Assembly: GCA_036365515.1 (NCBI GenBank)
Contig: CM070874.1
Location: forward strand, 118,114,235-118,178,234
DNA: 64,000 nt
From: Torymus aiolomorphi
Taxonomy: Eukaryota; Arthropoda; Insecta; Hymenoptera; Torymidae
Reading direction: 5' to 3'
In this document: one piece after another, positions 53,619 through 62,825 of the stretch
Position numbering within the stretch: position 1 is the stretch's first letter
Layout: every line of letters begins with the position of its first letter
The notes under the pieces: model-generated
Database searches by the model: none
What the model was told of the DNA's origin: nothing
Seen by the model: only the letters and a program-made list of their open reading frames with translations
Program-made: the position numbers and the translations under genes

Positions 53619-54950
53619 TTTTTGATATTCATAAACAGCAACAGTATCGTGATTTAGATTATCAGAAATTATAGCAATGCTTATATGTTTAAGATCTTGA
53701 TTTTCGTTATAATATACCACTGTTGTAAAAACTGTTGCTTGATTATTGTTCCAGTGGAACGATTGTGTTGAATTTTGCACTATAAACGCATAGTTTTCTG
53801 CAAAATCACAACAAACAAGGAATTCTCCTTTTTGAAGGTTTTTTTTCAAATCGCTTAAGAAAAGATATTGTTCTCTCGCAAAGAAGTCATGAGTTTTAAA
53901 TTTTATTAATTTTTCTCCCAGTATGTTCATGAATTCATAAACATTTACAGTTGTAGATGCTATTGAGCAACGATCTGTCTGAAGCCATGACTCATACTGT
54001 ATTTGAAAAATATCATTTCTCTCAAAACATTCAAGCAAATGTTTCCGTAATACAGGCATATTGGGGCAATCTAAACAGTCTCCCAAGTAACATTTCGAAC
54101 TAGCATTACTACATACGATTGCTTGGATGCAATCGTGGTAGTTTTTAAGAAATAGTCGAGTACCTTCAGTTAAACTCTGTAAATTAATAGCATTTAACAT
54201 CAGCTTGATATTTTCGTGGTGTACACATACGCATACATTATGCGTACCACTGCTTCCCGCTAGAACACAATGCGGCGGCCTCAATTGAGTAAATTTAGTG
54301 AAGCCAATATTAACAGATTCATGCTCTTTTTTAAATAAACAATAAATTTCACGTAAATTACCAAGTAGTAACCTTTTCTGTACATGTTCTCTTTTACCAT
54401 TATCCTGCTTAACAGATATACAATCTTTTAATCCGGGCATTACACGACTAATATCGTTCCTCTCATAAAAACGTTTAACTGAATCTACACTTTCAACTGG
54501 AAATATTTTGCCCCTTTTCTTTTCAGGTTTTGAAAAAATTCCACTTTCAGTTACTAACTTTTTCGCTTCTCGAGCTTCCCACTCAGTACAACCGAACTCT
54601 CTGATTAAGTCCCTGCGAGACCAAAAATCAGGAGCAAGCGTGAGTAGCTGAATTTTATCTTCCTTACCCGGTGATTCTAAAAATTTTTTTTTTAATTGGT
54701 TGAGAACTGCCACGCCTGCTTTATGATATTCATCAGTACATTCAATTTTAGCTTTTTTGGCATCGCATGAAGGTAAATCTAACTTATGTTTATAAAGTTG
54801 ACGTTGACAGTTGGAACAAATTTTCGCATTTTCTGGTACGAGGGGATACGCACTCCTAAATATTGAAGGAAAATACGACAAATTTTTACGCACAGAGTGA
54901 TTAATTTTATTAAAAGGATTTATGCATTTCAGCTTCAAAGCTGGATCCAT
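53619..54950 (-). pseudogene. Sola2-like transposase, N-terminal part (residues 1-444)
   Basis: A minus-strand frame starts at the ATG at 54950 and is open through residue 444 (YEYQK), where the inserted element begins; translation beyond that reads foreign sequence. The N-terminus has a CxxC pair (ICSNCQ, 44-49) after a cysteine at 9, suggesting a zinc-binding DNA-recognition region. KRLLLGNLREIYCLFKKEH (192-210) leads to a block with LRPPHCVLAGSSGTHNVCVC (223-242). A cluster CYLGDCLDC (287-295) could bind zinc. GEFLVCCDFAENYAF (375-389) holds a probable first catalytic aspartate (D382), and HDTVAVYEY is the last conserved block. The order and motifs match the Sola2 type as I remember it. 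It is inactive because it is severed from the second half of the catalytic core. Both halves are otherwise free of stops, so the insertion may have been the inactivating event. Confidence 0.78.
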
Positions 54951-55220
54951 TTCAGTATCGAGAAAATAAATGCAATAAATAAACCAAAAATAAATTATGA
55001 TTTAATCAGCAAACACACGAAGAACACAAATATAACGGAAACAGCGTTAAAATTCTTAAACAATTTCAAGGATAACAAAGATCGAAAATTCATCAGACTT
55101 ATATAATTGGATACAACAAATTACTCTCGGGCAAAAATTTTCTATACGCAAGCCACCTATCGGGTAAAAAGTAAGTGAGAAGCGTTGCGTCTGCTATTTC
55201 AAATTGATTGTAATGTTTTT
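54951..55220. other. Upstream region of the Sola2-like transposase gene
   Basis: This AT-rich segment between the transposase start and the second Helentron-like copy would hold the promoter of the leftward transposase. I see no definite TATA or initiator element that I would defend. No other gene is present. Confidence 0.4.
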
Positions 55221-56148
55221 GCTTCCTCAAAGAGGAAGCTTTGTAACGGTGAAAAAAATTTTCGAAAAGAAAGTCTTCAAAAAGATATTTTATGGTGGTA
55301 TATGTGTATATTATTTGATTTTGATGATTTTTGATTTCGTGGATGTATGTATGTGTGTGTGTGCGTGTGTGTGTGTATATTTCAACTCTTAATATCTCCG
55401 AAACTAATCAACCGATTTTCGTCGGGTAAAGCTTATTCGCTTCGTCTTGCGGCAAAAGGAAAGTACCCTGATGGATTTGGGATTTTATTGATTTTCTTTT
55501 GTTTTATAACCAAAAAACGATTTTGAATTTTTAGTTTTTTTTATTTTTTCGTATCTTATAGTAATTATTACATAAAATAATATACTTCTCTTAAAAGGTA
55601 TTCAAATTACCTACATTTTCTTTTTTTAAAATTTAAAATTTAAAATATCTTCACTCTGTCATTTGTTATTAATGAAAACTTTTTTATATTTAAAAATTAA
55701 TATCTCAAAAAATAATTTATTTATCGACTTGAAATTTTAACTGTTACTTATTACACTTGTTGGTGGCAATATTGTGTTGCAATTTTAAGTGATTATCTAT
55801 ATGAATATATATTATACATTTATTTTCGAGAACTATCATTTTAATATTTTTATATAATGTAGTAAATTAAAATATCAAAACGTATTAATAGTGCCATTTT
55901 TAGCCCCTTCTTTTATCTCTTTTTAATCTCAATTTTTTTTAAACTTGGTGGTCTGTCAAAGCTTTTTTTAAAATAGGTACGTAATATACTATTTTGCAAG
56001 AAACTGGTATAAGACGCATCGGTTCAAAGTATTATTGAAATTCTTTAGCATTCCTTTTTATGAAAAATGTATTTTCAGAATTTCAATTTTTAATTAGGAA
56101 ACGATGAATTAGTTTGAGGAAGCTAAGTGCCAAAGAATTGGCAGCGGT
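55221..56148 (+). mobile_element. Helentron-like non-autonomous element (HINE type), short copy
   Basis: The left end GCTTCCTCAAAGAGGAAGC contains GCTTCCTCAAA, the exact reverse complement of TTTGAGGAAGC at the right end (56112-56122). The right end continues to a TGCCAAAGAATTGGCA hairpin and GCGGT before a T run. A TG-rich microsatellite (55343-55378) is followed by ATCTCCGAAACTAATCAACC. It has the same termini and orientation as the longer copy at 51460, but most of its interior differs. There is no gene. The plus-strand open frame at 55204-55392 crosses the border and is spurious. Confidence 0.65.
55343..55378 (+). repeat. TG/TATG microsatellite in the short Helentron-like copy
   Basis: An imperfect repeat of GTATG and TG units with one GC interruption, in the same relative position as the pure TG run of the longer copy. 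Confidence 0.85.
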
Positions 56149-56258
56149 TTTTTTTTTTGCGAAATAACCTATGAAAATGTCAATCATGCATATAAGTGAA
56201 ATTCGAAGTGCAAAAAGATATTCCATAAAGAATTAAAAATGATAAATAAAAATAATAA

Positions 56259-56672
56259 GGTTACTAGAGAGCGAAATACATCTAGTCCACGCGCTGTACA
56301 GCGCGCCGCATACCGCGCACGAAGGAGACGCTGCGTCTGCTCTTTCGCATTCTGTTTCTCTAAGAAAAACATTCGAGCAAATTTTGCAAAAAATCCTTTC
56401 CGACGTAAAAAATGCTCAGCTTTCGATCTAGATGATAACAAAAAATATTAAAAATATACTTTCCGAGATATAGTATGTTTTATACTTTTTGAGGGTGAAA
56501 ATGGAAAATTTCGGAAAAACCACTTACACCATTGGAAAGCTGAGGAAAAAATACGTCGGAAACGCTTATCACATAATTTTTTGAAATTCATATTGATATC
56601 GTAAACACGACTTGAAAATAGCATGATTTGACGCTCGCGCGCCGCGCTGGGAGAGTTGAGGCGAAACGCCTC
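56259..56672 (-). repeat. Right terminal inverted repeat of the Sola2-like element
   Basis: It pairs with 50455-50864. The outer end GAGGCGAAACGCCTC is itself palindromic, whereas the left end has GAGGCTTTATC at that spot. The arms have diverged by scattered substitutions and short indels. Confidence 0.85.
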
Positions 56673-57065
56673 TTATTCGGATCTAATCACTTGAAAATCG
56701 CACAAAAACACAAAATTTGCATTTCCTCAGTCCACTAGTCACTATACCCGACTATTTTTTTCAGCTCTATCGAATGGAACAGTTTTCAGGGTCGTAGAGC
56801 CAATAGGAAAGGAGTAATTTTGAAAAATGTTCTATATTTCTTCGTTTATTAGGTTCTATAATCACTTTGAAAGCGCTCAAAAACCCAAAATTTTCATTTT
56901 CGCAGCCCATAAGTCACTAGACCCGACTATTTTTTTTTCGCTCTGTCGAATGGAACAGCTTTCAGGGTCGTAAGGTTAATAGGAAAGAAGTAATTTGTAA
57001 AACTTTTGAGATATTGTAAAACTCGTAGCGCCAGTCAAAAGAGCATCAAAAAACACCTCTATATA
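56673..57065 (-). repeat. Diverged satellite in inverted orientation, segment 2
   Basis: It continues the unit broken at 50454: TTATTCGGATCTAATCACTT follows directly from the CGTTTAT left of the transposon. It contains TCAGCTCTATCGAATGGAAC, ATTTCTTCGTTTATTAGG (56834) and CTCTGTCGAATGGAACAGC. It is interrupted at TA (57064-57065) by the mariner. Confidence 0.9.
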
Positions 57066-58334
57066 CGTGGGCTGTTCAATAAGTCCGTGACTTCTCGAAA
57101 GATGGTGCTGTTATCGTAAATATGTTACTACTCTAAGAGAATACCATCTAATATCAGTGCGTATACAAAGTTTCAAGTCAGTGCATTGATTAGAAAATTT
57201 TTTACAGTCATTTGAATTTAGTGTTTCATTGTTAAAATAAAACGATGGAAAAAAGCGAGTTTCGCTTGCTTAATAAACATTATTTTCTACGAGGAAAATC
57301 AATCAAGGAAACTGAAGAAAAGCTCGCAAAATATTATAAGGAGTCTGCTTCATCGCGTGGTATGGTTCATAAGTGGTTCACTGAATTTCGTTGCGGCCGT
57401 ATTAGCACAAGTGAGGCTGAGCGTTCTGGCTGTCCAAAAGAGGTGAGTTCTCAAGAAATGATCGATAAAATCCACGACATTGTACTCAACGATCGTCGAT
57501 TGAAAGTGCGTGAGATTAGTGAGACTGTAAACATTTCAGTATGGCGCGAATGGTACATTTTACATGAATGATTGGGCATGAGGAAGCTGTCTGCAAGATG
57601 GGTGCTGCATGCTGCTCGTGTGGTTGCGTCTGAGGAATGTTTGGGCATGTTTCAACGTAATTCAAAGGAATTTTTACAACGTTATGTAACTGTTGATGGA
57701 ACGTGGATTCATTATTATACGCCAGAAACAAAAAATCAGTCGAAAATATGGACTGGGCCTGGGGAATCTGCGCCGAAAAAAGCGAAAACGGTTCCATCAG
57801 CCGGTAAGCTCATGGCCACAATTTTTTGGGACTCACGTGGTATAATATTAATCGATTACCTCCTGAAGGGAAAAACTATTGCAGGAGAATATTATGCCAC
57901 ATTATTAGATCGCTTTGATGCCATACTGAAGGAAAAGCGGCCCCATTTGGCGAAAAAAGTGCTTTTCTACCACGACAATGCACCCGCTCACACGAGTGCC
58001 ATTGCAACGGCCAAATTATTTAGTTTACGCTACGAAATACTTCCTCATCCACCCTATTCCCCAGATTTGTCCCCTTCCGATTATTTTTGTTTCATAACAT
58101 GAAAGCTTGGCTTAGAAGTAAAAGATTTTCATCGAACGAAGAGATCATTACTGCGAAAAATGAGTATTTTGAGGAGTTTGATAAAAATTACTTTTTAGAG
58201 GGCATAAATAAGCTTGAGTACCGCTATAATAAATGTTTACGGTTAAAAGGGGGCCATGTTGAAAAATAAATTGGAATTTTTGTTATAAATAGTGTTTTTC
58301 ATTTCAAAGTCACGGACTTATTGAACCGCCCACG
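57066..58334 (+). mobile_element. mariner element, 1269 bp, complete ends
   Basis: The ends CGTGGGCTGTTCAATAAGTC and GACTTATTGAACCGCCCACG form inverted repeats of about 28 bp with one mismatch region. They are flanked by the TA duplication expected of mariner (57064-57065 and 58335-58336). Removing the element restores the ACCTCTATATATG-like context of the satellite. Length and coding layout match the mariner family. It carries one transposase gene with several disabling changes. Confidence 0.93.
57245..58269 (+). pseudogene. mariner transposase, DD34D, disabled
   Basis: The ATG at 57245 follows a 179-bp leader. The N-terminal DNA-binding part is well kept (MEKSEFRLLNKHYF, then MVHKWFTEFRCGR and the CPKEV linker, where GRPKEV is usual). 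An in-frame TGA lies at 57569-57571, just before LGMRKLSARW. Compared with the family a short segment is missing after ARWV, so the usual WVPH-like motif is lost (WVLHAARVVAS). The catalytic core keeps VTVDGTWIHYYTPETK (first aspartate; family DET/DES is changed to DGT), YHDNAPAHTS and YSPDLSPSDYF. The last two aspartates are 34 residues apart, giving DD34D. One-base slippage near 58085-58089, in a T run, shifts the frame to LFHNMKAWL, and the last 60 residues end in HVEK before the stop at 58267-58269. It resembles the mariners common in insects. It cannot make an active enzyme. Confidence 0.9.
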
Positions 58335-59002
58335 TATGTGTTTTGGTGAGATTTGGAGGAAAAACGTTTTTCTTCGTTGATTCGGATCTAATCACTTTAA
58401 AATCGCACAAAAACTCAAAATTTCTATTTTCTGAACCCACAAGTCACTATATCCGACTATTTCTTTCCGCTCTGTCGAATGGAACATGTTTCAGTGTCGT
58501 AGGGCCAATAGGAAAAGAGTAATTTTGAAAAAAATTTAGATATTGCAAAACTTATAGCGCCAGTCGAAAGAGCATCGAAAAACACCTCTGTATATGAGTT
58601 TTGGTGTGATTTGGAGGAAGAAAAGTTTTTCTCCGTTTATACGGATCTACTCACTTTAAAATCACTCAAAAACCCAAAATTTCCATTTTCTCAGCCCACT
58701 AGTCACTATACCTGACTTTTTTTCCGCTCTATCGGATGGAACAGGTTTTAGGGTCGCAGGACCAATAGGAACGCAGTAATTTTAAAAAATGTTCTATATT
58801 TCTTCGTTTATTCGGACGTAATCGATTTCAGATCTCTCAAAAACATAACATTTCCATTTTCTGAACTCACAAATTACTATACCCGACTATTTGTTTCTGC
58901 TCTGTCTAATGGAACAGGTTTCAGGATCATAGGGCCAATAGGAAAGAAGTAATTTTGAACAATTTTTAGATATTGCAAAACTCATAGCGCCAGTCAAAAG
59001 AG
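58335..59002 (-). repeat. Diverged satellite in inverted orientation, segment 3
   Basis: The unit continues from 57065 and holds anchors TTCTTCGTTGATTCGG (58373), TCTCCGTTTATACGG (58635) and TTTCTTCGTTTATTCGG (58798). These give alternating spacings of about 263 and 163 bp, matching the two unequal half-units of the main monomer. The copies differ clearly from each other and from the array. It stops at CAGTCAAAAGAGCA, where the retroelement begins. Confidence 0.9.
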
Positions 59003-59330
59003 CAGATGGTAAGTTGCACTGCAGCACACCCCGCTATGGCTTTCACTTCTGCTTGGAACACGGATGCGTGGGAGTCAAGTGTGTACACCAGCTCTGTAGA
59101 GCTATTTTGCTCTCAGGCACCCATGCCATTCTCATTTTTGGTGCCATCCTTGTACCACACCACGCCCGTTTGGGTGTAGGGGTGCTTACCGTTGGCCCAC
59201 TCTTTTCGATCTGTCGGAGATGTGCATCCTGTAAGGTTTTTGGAATATAATCCTTCGCCCTGTCTTATCATACTCCAATGCTTCGATGTCAGGGGGCAAA
59301 AGCTAACTAAGTTCCTGGTCAAGCCCGCTC
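59003..59330 (-). pseudogene. Retroelement RNase H domain, partial
   Basis: The minus strand encodes GVVWYKDGTKNENGMGA, where the aspartate of YKDG is the first catalytic residue. A TGA stop at 59113-59115 replaces what is usually a tryptophan codon. The frame then continues as SSTELVYTLDSHASVFQAEV, with the glutamate of QAEV as the second catalytic residue, and AIAGCAAVQLTIC at the break with satellite. The rest of the domain is absent. The plus-strand open frames over this stretch are shadows. Confidence 0.78.
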
Positions 59331-59860
59331 CCTACGCTCATGACATCCCTGCTGCGTCACCAAGTCTTGCTTGCTTCGCATTTAATGAAAACTTGCAAGG
59401 GTGATATTTCTAGTATTAGTTCTTGTGCTGCAAGGGGTGTAGTGTTCAGAGAGCCCGTTATGCCCCTACTGCTAGTCTTTGCATTTTGTCTAAAGAGCTC
59501 TGGTGGATTTTTAGTGCGCATCTCTGCCACCAAACCACCGCTACATGCGCTAATCTGGCTCTGATGATTGCTTCATACATCCACCTTACGTTGTCCAACG
59601 GGAGACCCCAGGTGTTGCCAATAGCCCTCCTACAGGGCCAGAAGGTGTTTATGGCTTTCTCGCATATCTTGCTAATGTGTTATCCCCAATTCAGTTTAGA
59701 ATCTAACGTCACCCCCAGATACTTTTCCTCGTTTATCAGCTTTAGGGGGTTGACGCACAGTTGCACTCCCCTAATATGTTTGGCCTTGTATCTTCTGATG
59801 AACTAAATCATGTTAACTTTATCTGGATTCACCGATAGCCTGATAGACTCACACATGTTG
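59331..59860 (-). pseudogene. Retroelement RT thumb and connection region, frameshifted
   Basis: Just after the RT piece, the frame shifts by one base at 59855-59860 and reads CESIRLSVNPDKVNMI, a stop, FIRRYKAKHIRG, then INEEKYLGVTLDSKLNW and a further stop. It continues CEKAINTFWPCRRAIGNTWG and WMYEAIIRARLAHVAVVWW. The YLGVTLDSKLNW block is the typical thumb motif of non-LTR reverse transcriptases. At least two stops and one frameshift make it inactive. Confidence 0.75.
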
Positions 59861-60211
59861 CATTAGTCCTGCAAGTACGTGCTCGTCGTCGGCTTTCACT
59901 AGTATTAGGATGTCGTCCGCATAGGCTTGGGTAAAGAACCCTGCCTCATTCAGTAGTCTGATAAGTTCATCAATCACCAAGCACCACATGGTGAGAGACA
60001 GTACTCCTCCTTGCGGACAGCCCTTCCCTACTTTTATTTCTTCTGAGTGTGAGCCCCAATGGGTCTCCACTCTTCTACAACTAAGTATGCGCCAAAGCCA
60101 CCTTCTAACCGTATTGGGTACCAGATGGTCCTCGGCGCCCTTCACTACGCTCTCTTTCGTGGTATGGTTGAACGCCCCGTCTACGTCAAGCAAGCTATTT
60201 CCCCGAGCCAA
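59849..60211 (-). pseudogene. Non-LTR reverse transcriptase core, partial
   Basis: About 120 residues are open. LLDVDGAFNH (7-16) is the first catalytic block, GCPQGGVLS (64-72) is the conserved template-contact block, and QAYADDILILV (95-105) holds the catalytic YADD (97-100). The N-terminal finger motifs that should precede LLDVDGAF are missing, because the endonuclease part begins only about 40 bp away. The usual D of AFDN is N here (AFNH). Confidence 0.85.
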
Positions 60212-60247
60212 GTCTTATTAGATTAGGCCCTTAAGTTTTCGGTTGTC

Positions 60248-61161
60248 TTAGCAGTTTGAGCAATCTAGCGGTATGAGAGACACGCTCATGCTCTCGCAAA
60301 AGCTTTTCCAGCTCTGGCTTTTAGCTCTTTCGATTTCCTTTTTATACTCTCTTTGAGCATCTCTAAGAGCTTCTCTATCGGCTGGATTATTCCTTTTCTT
60401 AGAGCTATTATAAATTCTTCTGGTCTTTTTCTTCAACGCCTTCAGTGTTGGATTCCACCAATGTGCTCCCTTTTGCACTGGCTTCAATCGTAATCTGCAG
60501 TTGTTCTCAAAGGCACTGATGATGTTATTCTTTAGAACCTCACCGCAGTGATCAAGTTCAATCTGATTGCTATATTTACCTGGAAATGACTTGAGCTTTG
60601 CCCCCAGTTCTTCAACATAGGTGGCCCAGTCTGTCTTCCTCGGATTTCTATAGAGTCTAGATTCTGTGCTGCGTCCTTTGATTTCGAAAACTATATGGTT
60701 GCAATCCGACATAGAGATCTCATCTGAGATTCTCCAGCCCGTGATCGCACGCCCCATATTTCTCATAGCTAAGGTGATGTCAATGACCTCCACCCTATTC
60801 GCATTTCGGAAAGTAGGCTTACAACCTCTGTTCAGGAAGTCAAGGTTGGTAGTGGAGAGAAACTGCAAGAGCTTCTCGCCTCTGTTGTTCGTGTCCGAGC
60901 TGCCCCACGCCAGATGATGTGCATTAGCATCGGACTCCAACAACAGGTCCCGCCCCTTGGCTTTACAAAATTAGGGAGTTAGGCTGATGCAACAACCACC
61001 TCCCGCATGCCGTCTTTCTCGTCTTTGTACCAAATCTTAGCCATCGCCAGGTTGCGTAAGCAGTACTTGGGTAGAACTTCCGCTCTTAGGCCCTTAGCCA
61101 AGAGACAGACCCTTGAGTTGTCCACCCTCCCGCATATCACCTGACCACACTCCCTCAGGCC
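60248..61161 (-). pseudogene. Non-LTR retroelement endonuclease (EEP type) and linker, partial
   Basis: The open part (60248-60943) begins ESDANAHHLAWGSSDTNNRG, the EEP motif with a catalytic D and N. It contains PTF (43-45), VIDIT (53-57) and MSDCNHIVFEI (78-88), the SDH-like motif with an extra residue, so the active site may be damaged. A basic linker follows (HWWNPTLKALKKKTRR and ERAKSQSWKSFCESMS). Upstream, to 61161, the frame can be followed with stops near 60968-60990 as RVCLLAKGLRAEVLPKYCL and MAKIWYKDEKDGM, the N-terminal part of the nuclease. The element's start is cut off by the LTR at 61162. Confidence 0.8.
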
Positions 61162-61816
61162 TGTTATCTTTGGTTAGTATAGCCATAGAAGGTGAGGATA
61201 ATACTTAATATATTAGATAGATTAGTTATGATGATTCCTTACCTTTTCTAGGTATAGGTTCTCAATTTAATAACTCCAGATTTTATAAAATGTGTTTATT
61301 TAATTGATCAAGTTAAACTAGTTAAGAAATGATTCTCGCAAAATACGCGTCTAAGTAGTGCGATTTTAAATATAGATAAATTGGTCTGTTTTATTGAACT
61401 GTACTCGTACTTATTGGTCCTTACAAATTAACTACTCCTTTTGTCGGCTGGAGTGGTAAGGAGTTCGCGGTCTGGCTGCGAGATACCAGCCCATACGGAC
61501 GATTACCGCTTATTTTATACCGCTATTAAATTAGGTTAAAGATGATTTTGACGATAAGTCGAGATCATCTTTTTAAACAAATTAAATAATTATTTAAACG
61601 TAAACCGTTCGATTTCAAATTGAAAAGTGCTGAGTGTAGACAAAATTTCGACGCGCGTATACTTTCGTAATTTCGGTGGTTCACTTCATCGTGATGTCGC
61701 GTGGTCGAAAGGCTGTATCGTAGAAATTCGCAATCACATCGTTTTGCGTGTCAGAAAATTACTGATGAGAATATAAATATCAAATTTCATTTTAAGAATA
61801 CGTCACAGACGTAACA
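61162..61816 (-). mobile_element. Probable 3' LTR of an LTR retrotransposon (minus strand)
   Basis: The segment starts TGTTATC and ends ACGTAACA, so it has the TG...CA ends and TGTTA/TAACA inverted termini of an LTR, about 655 bp long. Read on the minus strand, TGTTACG is directly preceded by GTCGAAGGGGGAAAG, a good polypurine tract, as expected at a 3' LTR. On that strand GGTATAAAATAAGC (near 61520) could be a TATA box and CAATAAAAC (near 61390) a poly-A signal. Flanking 5-mers (AGGCC and CTTTC) do not match, so it is not a simple solo LTR. It cuts into the non-LTR fragment. I cannot assign Ty3, BEL or copia. Confidence 0.5.
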
Positions 61817-61834
61817 CTTTCCCCCTTCGACTGT
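61802..61834 (-). promoter_or_regulatory. Polypurine tract next to the LTR
   Basis: On the minus strand, CAGTCGAAGGGGGAAAG immediately precedes TGTTACGTC. A G-rich purine run bordering TGTTA is the usual plus-strand primer of LTR retrotransposons. Confidence 0.45.
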
Positions 61835-62299
61835 TGAATGTCGTAGAGATTCAACAAGTATTGAAATAGTTGAAGCATCGATGATTTTCTGTTACAGAAT
61901 TTTCAGTAATAATAAAATGATGATAAAAATTCAAATCATAAAAACAATAATCTCCTTCATACCTCTAGATTACACTTAACCTACGGTTTTACTTTGATTG
62001 CATATTGAATGCCCATTTTACCTATAGCGTTCAAATGGCAGTGCGCATCACTAAATCACTATGGAATAAACGGGTATTCTTCCTTCGTTCATACATAAAT
62101 TTAATTCTATATAATATTAGTTTAATAAAATGTTACGTAATAAATAAAAGTATTGTTAAAAGTATTGTTAAACGTATTTCTCTTATACTCTTATAATAAA
62201 TAATATACTAACTACATCTCCACCAAATTTCAAAGAAATTAAAACAATTTTATTCTATATAGTTATTGTGCGACAACAAAGAAAGTCATTTTCAGAAAT
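61817..62299. other. AT-rich stretch, possibly LTR-element interior; no gene seen
   Basis: It begins with the polypurine tract and a small hairpin (TGTTGAAT / ATTCAACA, 61832-61856). Plus-strand TATTGTTAAAAGTATTGTTAAA (near 62149) is a short tandem repeat. No pol or env motif is visible on either strand. The open frame at 62005-62196 is low-complexity and unconvincing. Confidence 0.4.
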
Positions 62300-62825
62300 A
62301 CCAAAATTTTAAATATCAAATATCTCAAAAAGTAACCGTATAATCTGGATGAAATTTTACACAGGTACTGCCTATATCGCATACAAAATAGTCTATAAAT
62401 TTCAAGCTGATACATGAAGTCCTCATTGAGAAATTACGATTTTGAAAATAACGAAAAAAATTTTAACCTTAAATATCTCTAACAATCATAAGACAATTCT
62501 TTTACCTAAAGGACTTATACGATAAATATATAAACTCTACATCTCCACAAAATTTCAGCATGATTAAAATATGAAAATTTTAACTATCAAATATCTCAAA
62601 AAGTAATCGTATAATATACGATCTTGATGAAAATCCACACATATTATCTATATCGCATACAAAATTGTCTATAAATTTGGAGCTGATACATCGAGCCGTT
62701 CTCGAGAAATTACGATTTAAAAAAGAGGTTGACAAAATTTTAGCCTCAAATATCTCTGAAATTTATGAACCAATCATTTTGCCCAATGAACTCAGCCGAA
62801 AGCTATCCAAAATCGTTTAGTACTT
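62300..62825 (-). repeat. Two tandem units (about 271 bp) of an interspersed AT-rich repeat
   Basis: TATCAAATATCTCAAAAAGTA starts near 62314 and again near 62585. Both are followed by TATATCGCATACAAAAT and GTCTATAAATTT blocks. The end, ATTTATGAACCAATCATTTT with GAAAGCTATCCAAAATCG, is the reverse complement of the repeat at 52150-52680 (GGATAGTTTTCGG and CAAAATGATTGGTCC). It is therefore a dispersed family, present in opposite orientation in the two places. Confidence 0.7.

Larger units (their letters stand above)
50455..56672 (-). mobile_element. Sola2-like DNA transposon, 6.2 kb, with nested insertions
   Basis: The element has terminal inverted repeats of about 410 bp, starting GAGGC and sharing CAACTCTCCCAGCGCG. 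It is flanked by a perfect 4-bp duplication TTAT (50451-50454 and 56673-56676). Removing the element and one TTAT restores the CGTTTATTCGG of the satellite, which proves the ends. Inside, on the minus strand, is a transposase split in two (53619-54950 and 50911-51459) by a Helentron-like insertion. A second such insertion lies at 55221-56148. Four-bp duplications fit my recollection of the Sola superfamily. The family assignment rests on transposase motifs recalled from that group and is less sure than the boundaries. Confidence 0.8.
59003..61161 (-). mobile_element. Non-LTR retrotransposon fragment, internally deleted and 3'-truncated
   Basis: Reading leftward, pieces of endonuclease, reverse transcriptase, thumb and RNase H regions occur in the normal order of an I/LOA/jockey-like ORF2. 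Its GC content is higher than that of its surroundings. The region between EN and the first RT motif is missing. The left end stops inside the RNase H domain and abuts satellite, with no 3' UTR or poly-A. The right end stops where an LTR begins (61162). Clade assignment is uncertain. Presence of RNase H argues for the I group or LOA rather than jockey proper. Confidence 0.8.

Noticed and set aside
56184..56451. Overlapping frames on both strands in the right inverted repeat of the Sola2-like element
   Set aside because: They lie in repeat sequence with palindromic GC-rich patches, and neither resembles a known protein.
57451..57797. Minus-strand frames within the mariner
   Set aside because: Antisense to the recognised transposase; no motif of their own.
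59014..60221. Plus-strand open frames over the retroelement (59014-59250, 59192-59404, 59340-59564, 59423-59806, 59988-60221)
   Set aside because: They are antisense shadows of the minus-strand RT, thumb and RNase H sequence.
61162..61816. Solo LTR
   Set aside because: The flanking 5-bp sequences differ and a polypurine tract lies outside one end, which fits a 3' LTR of a larger element better.
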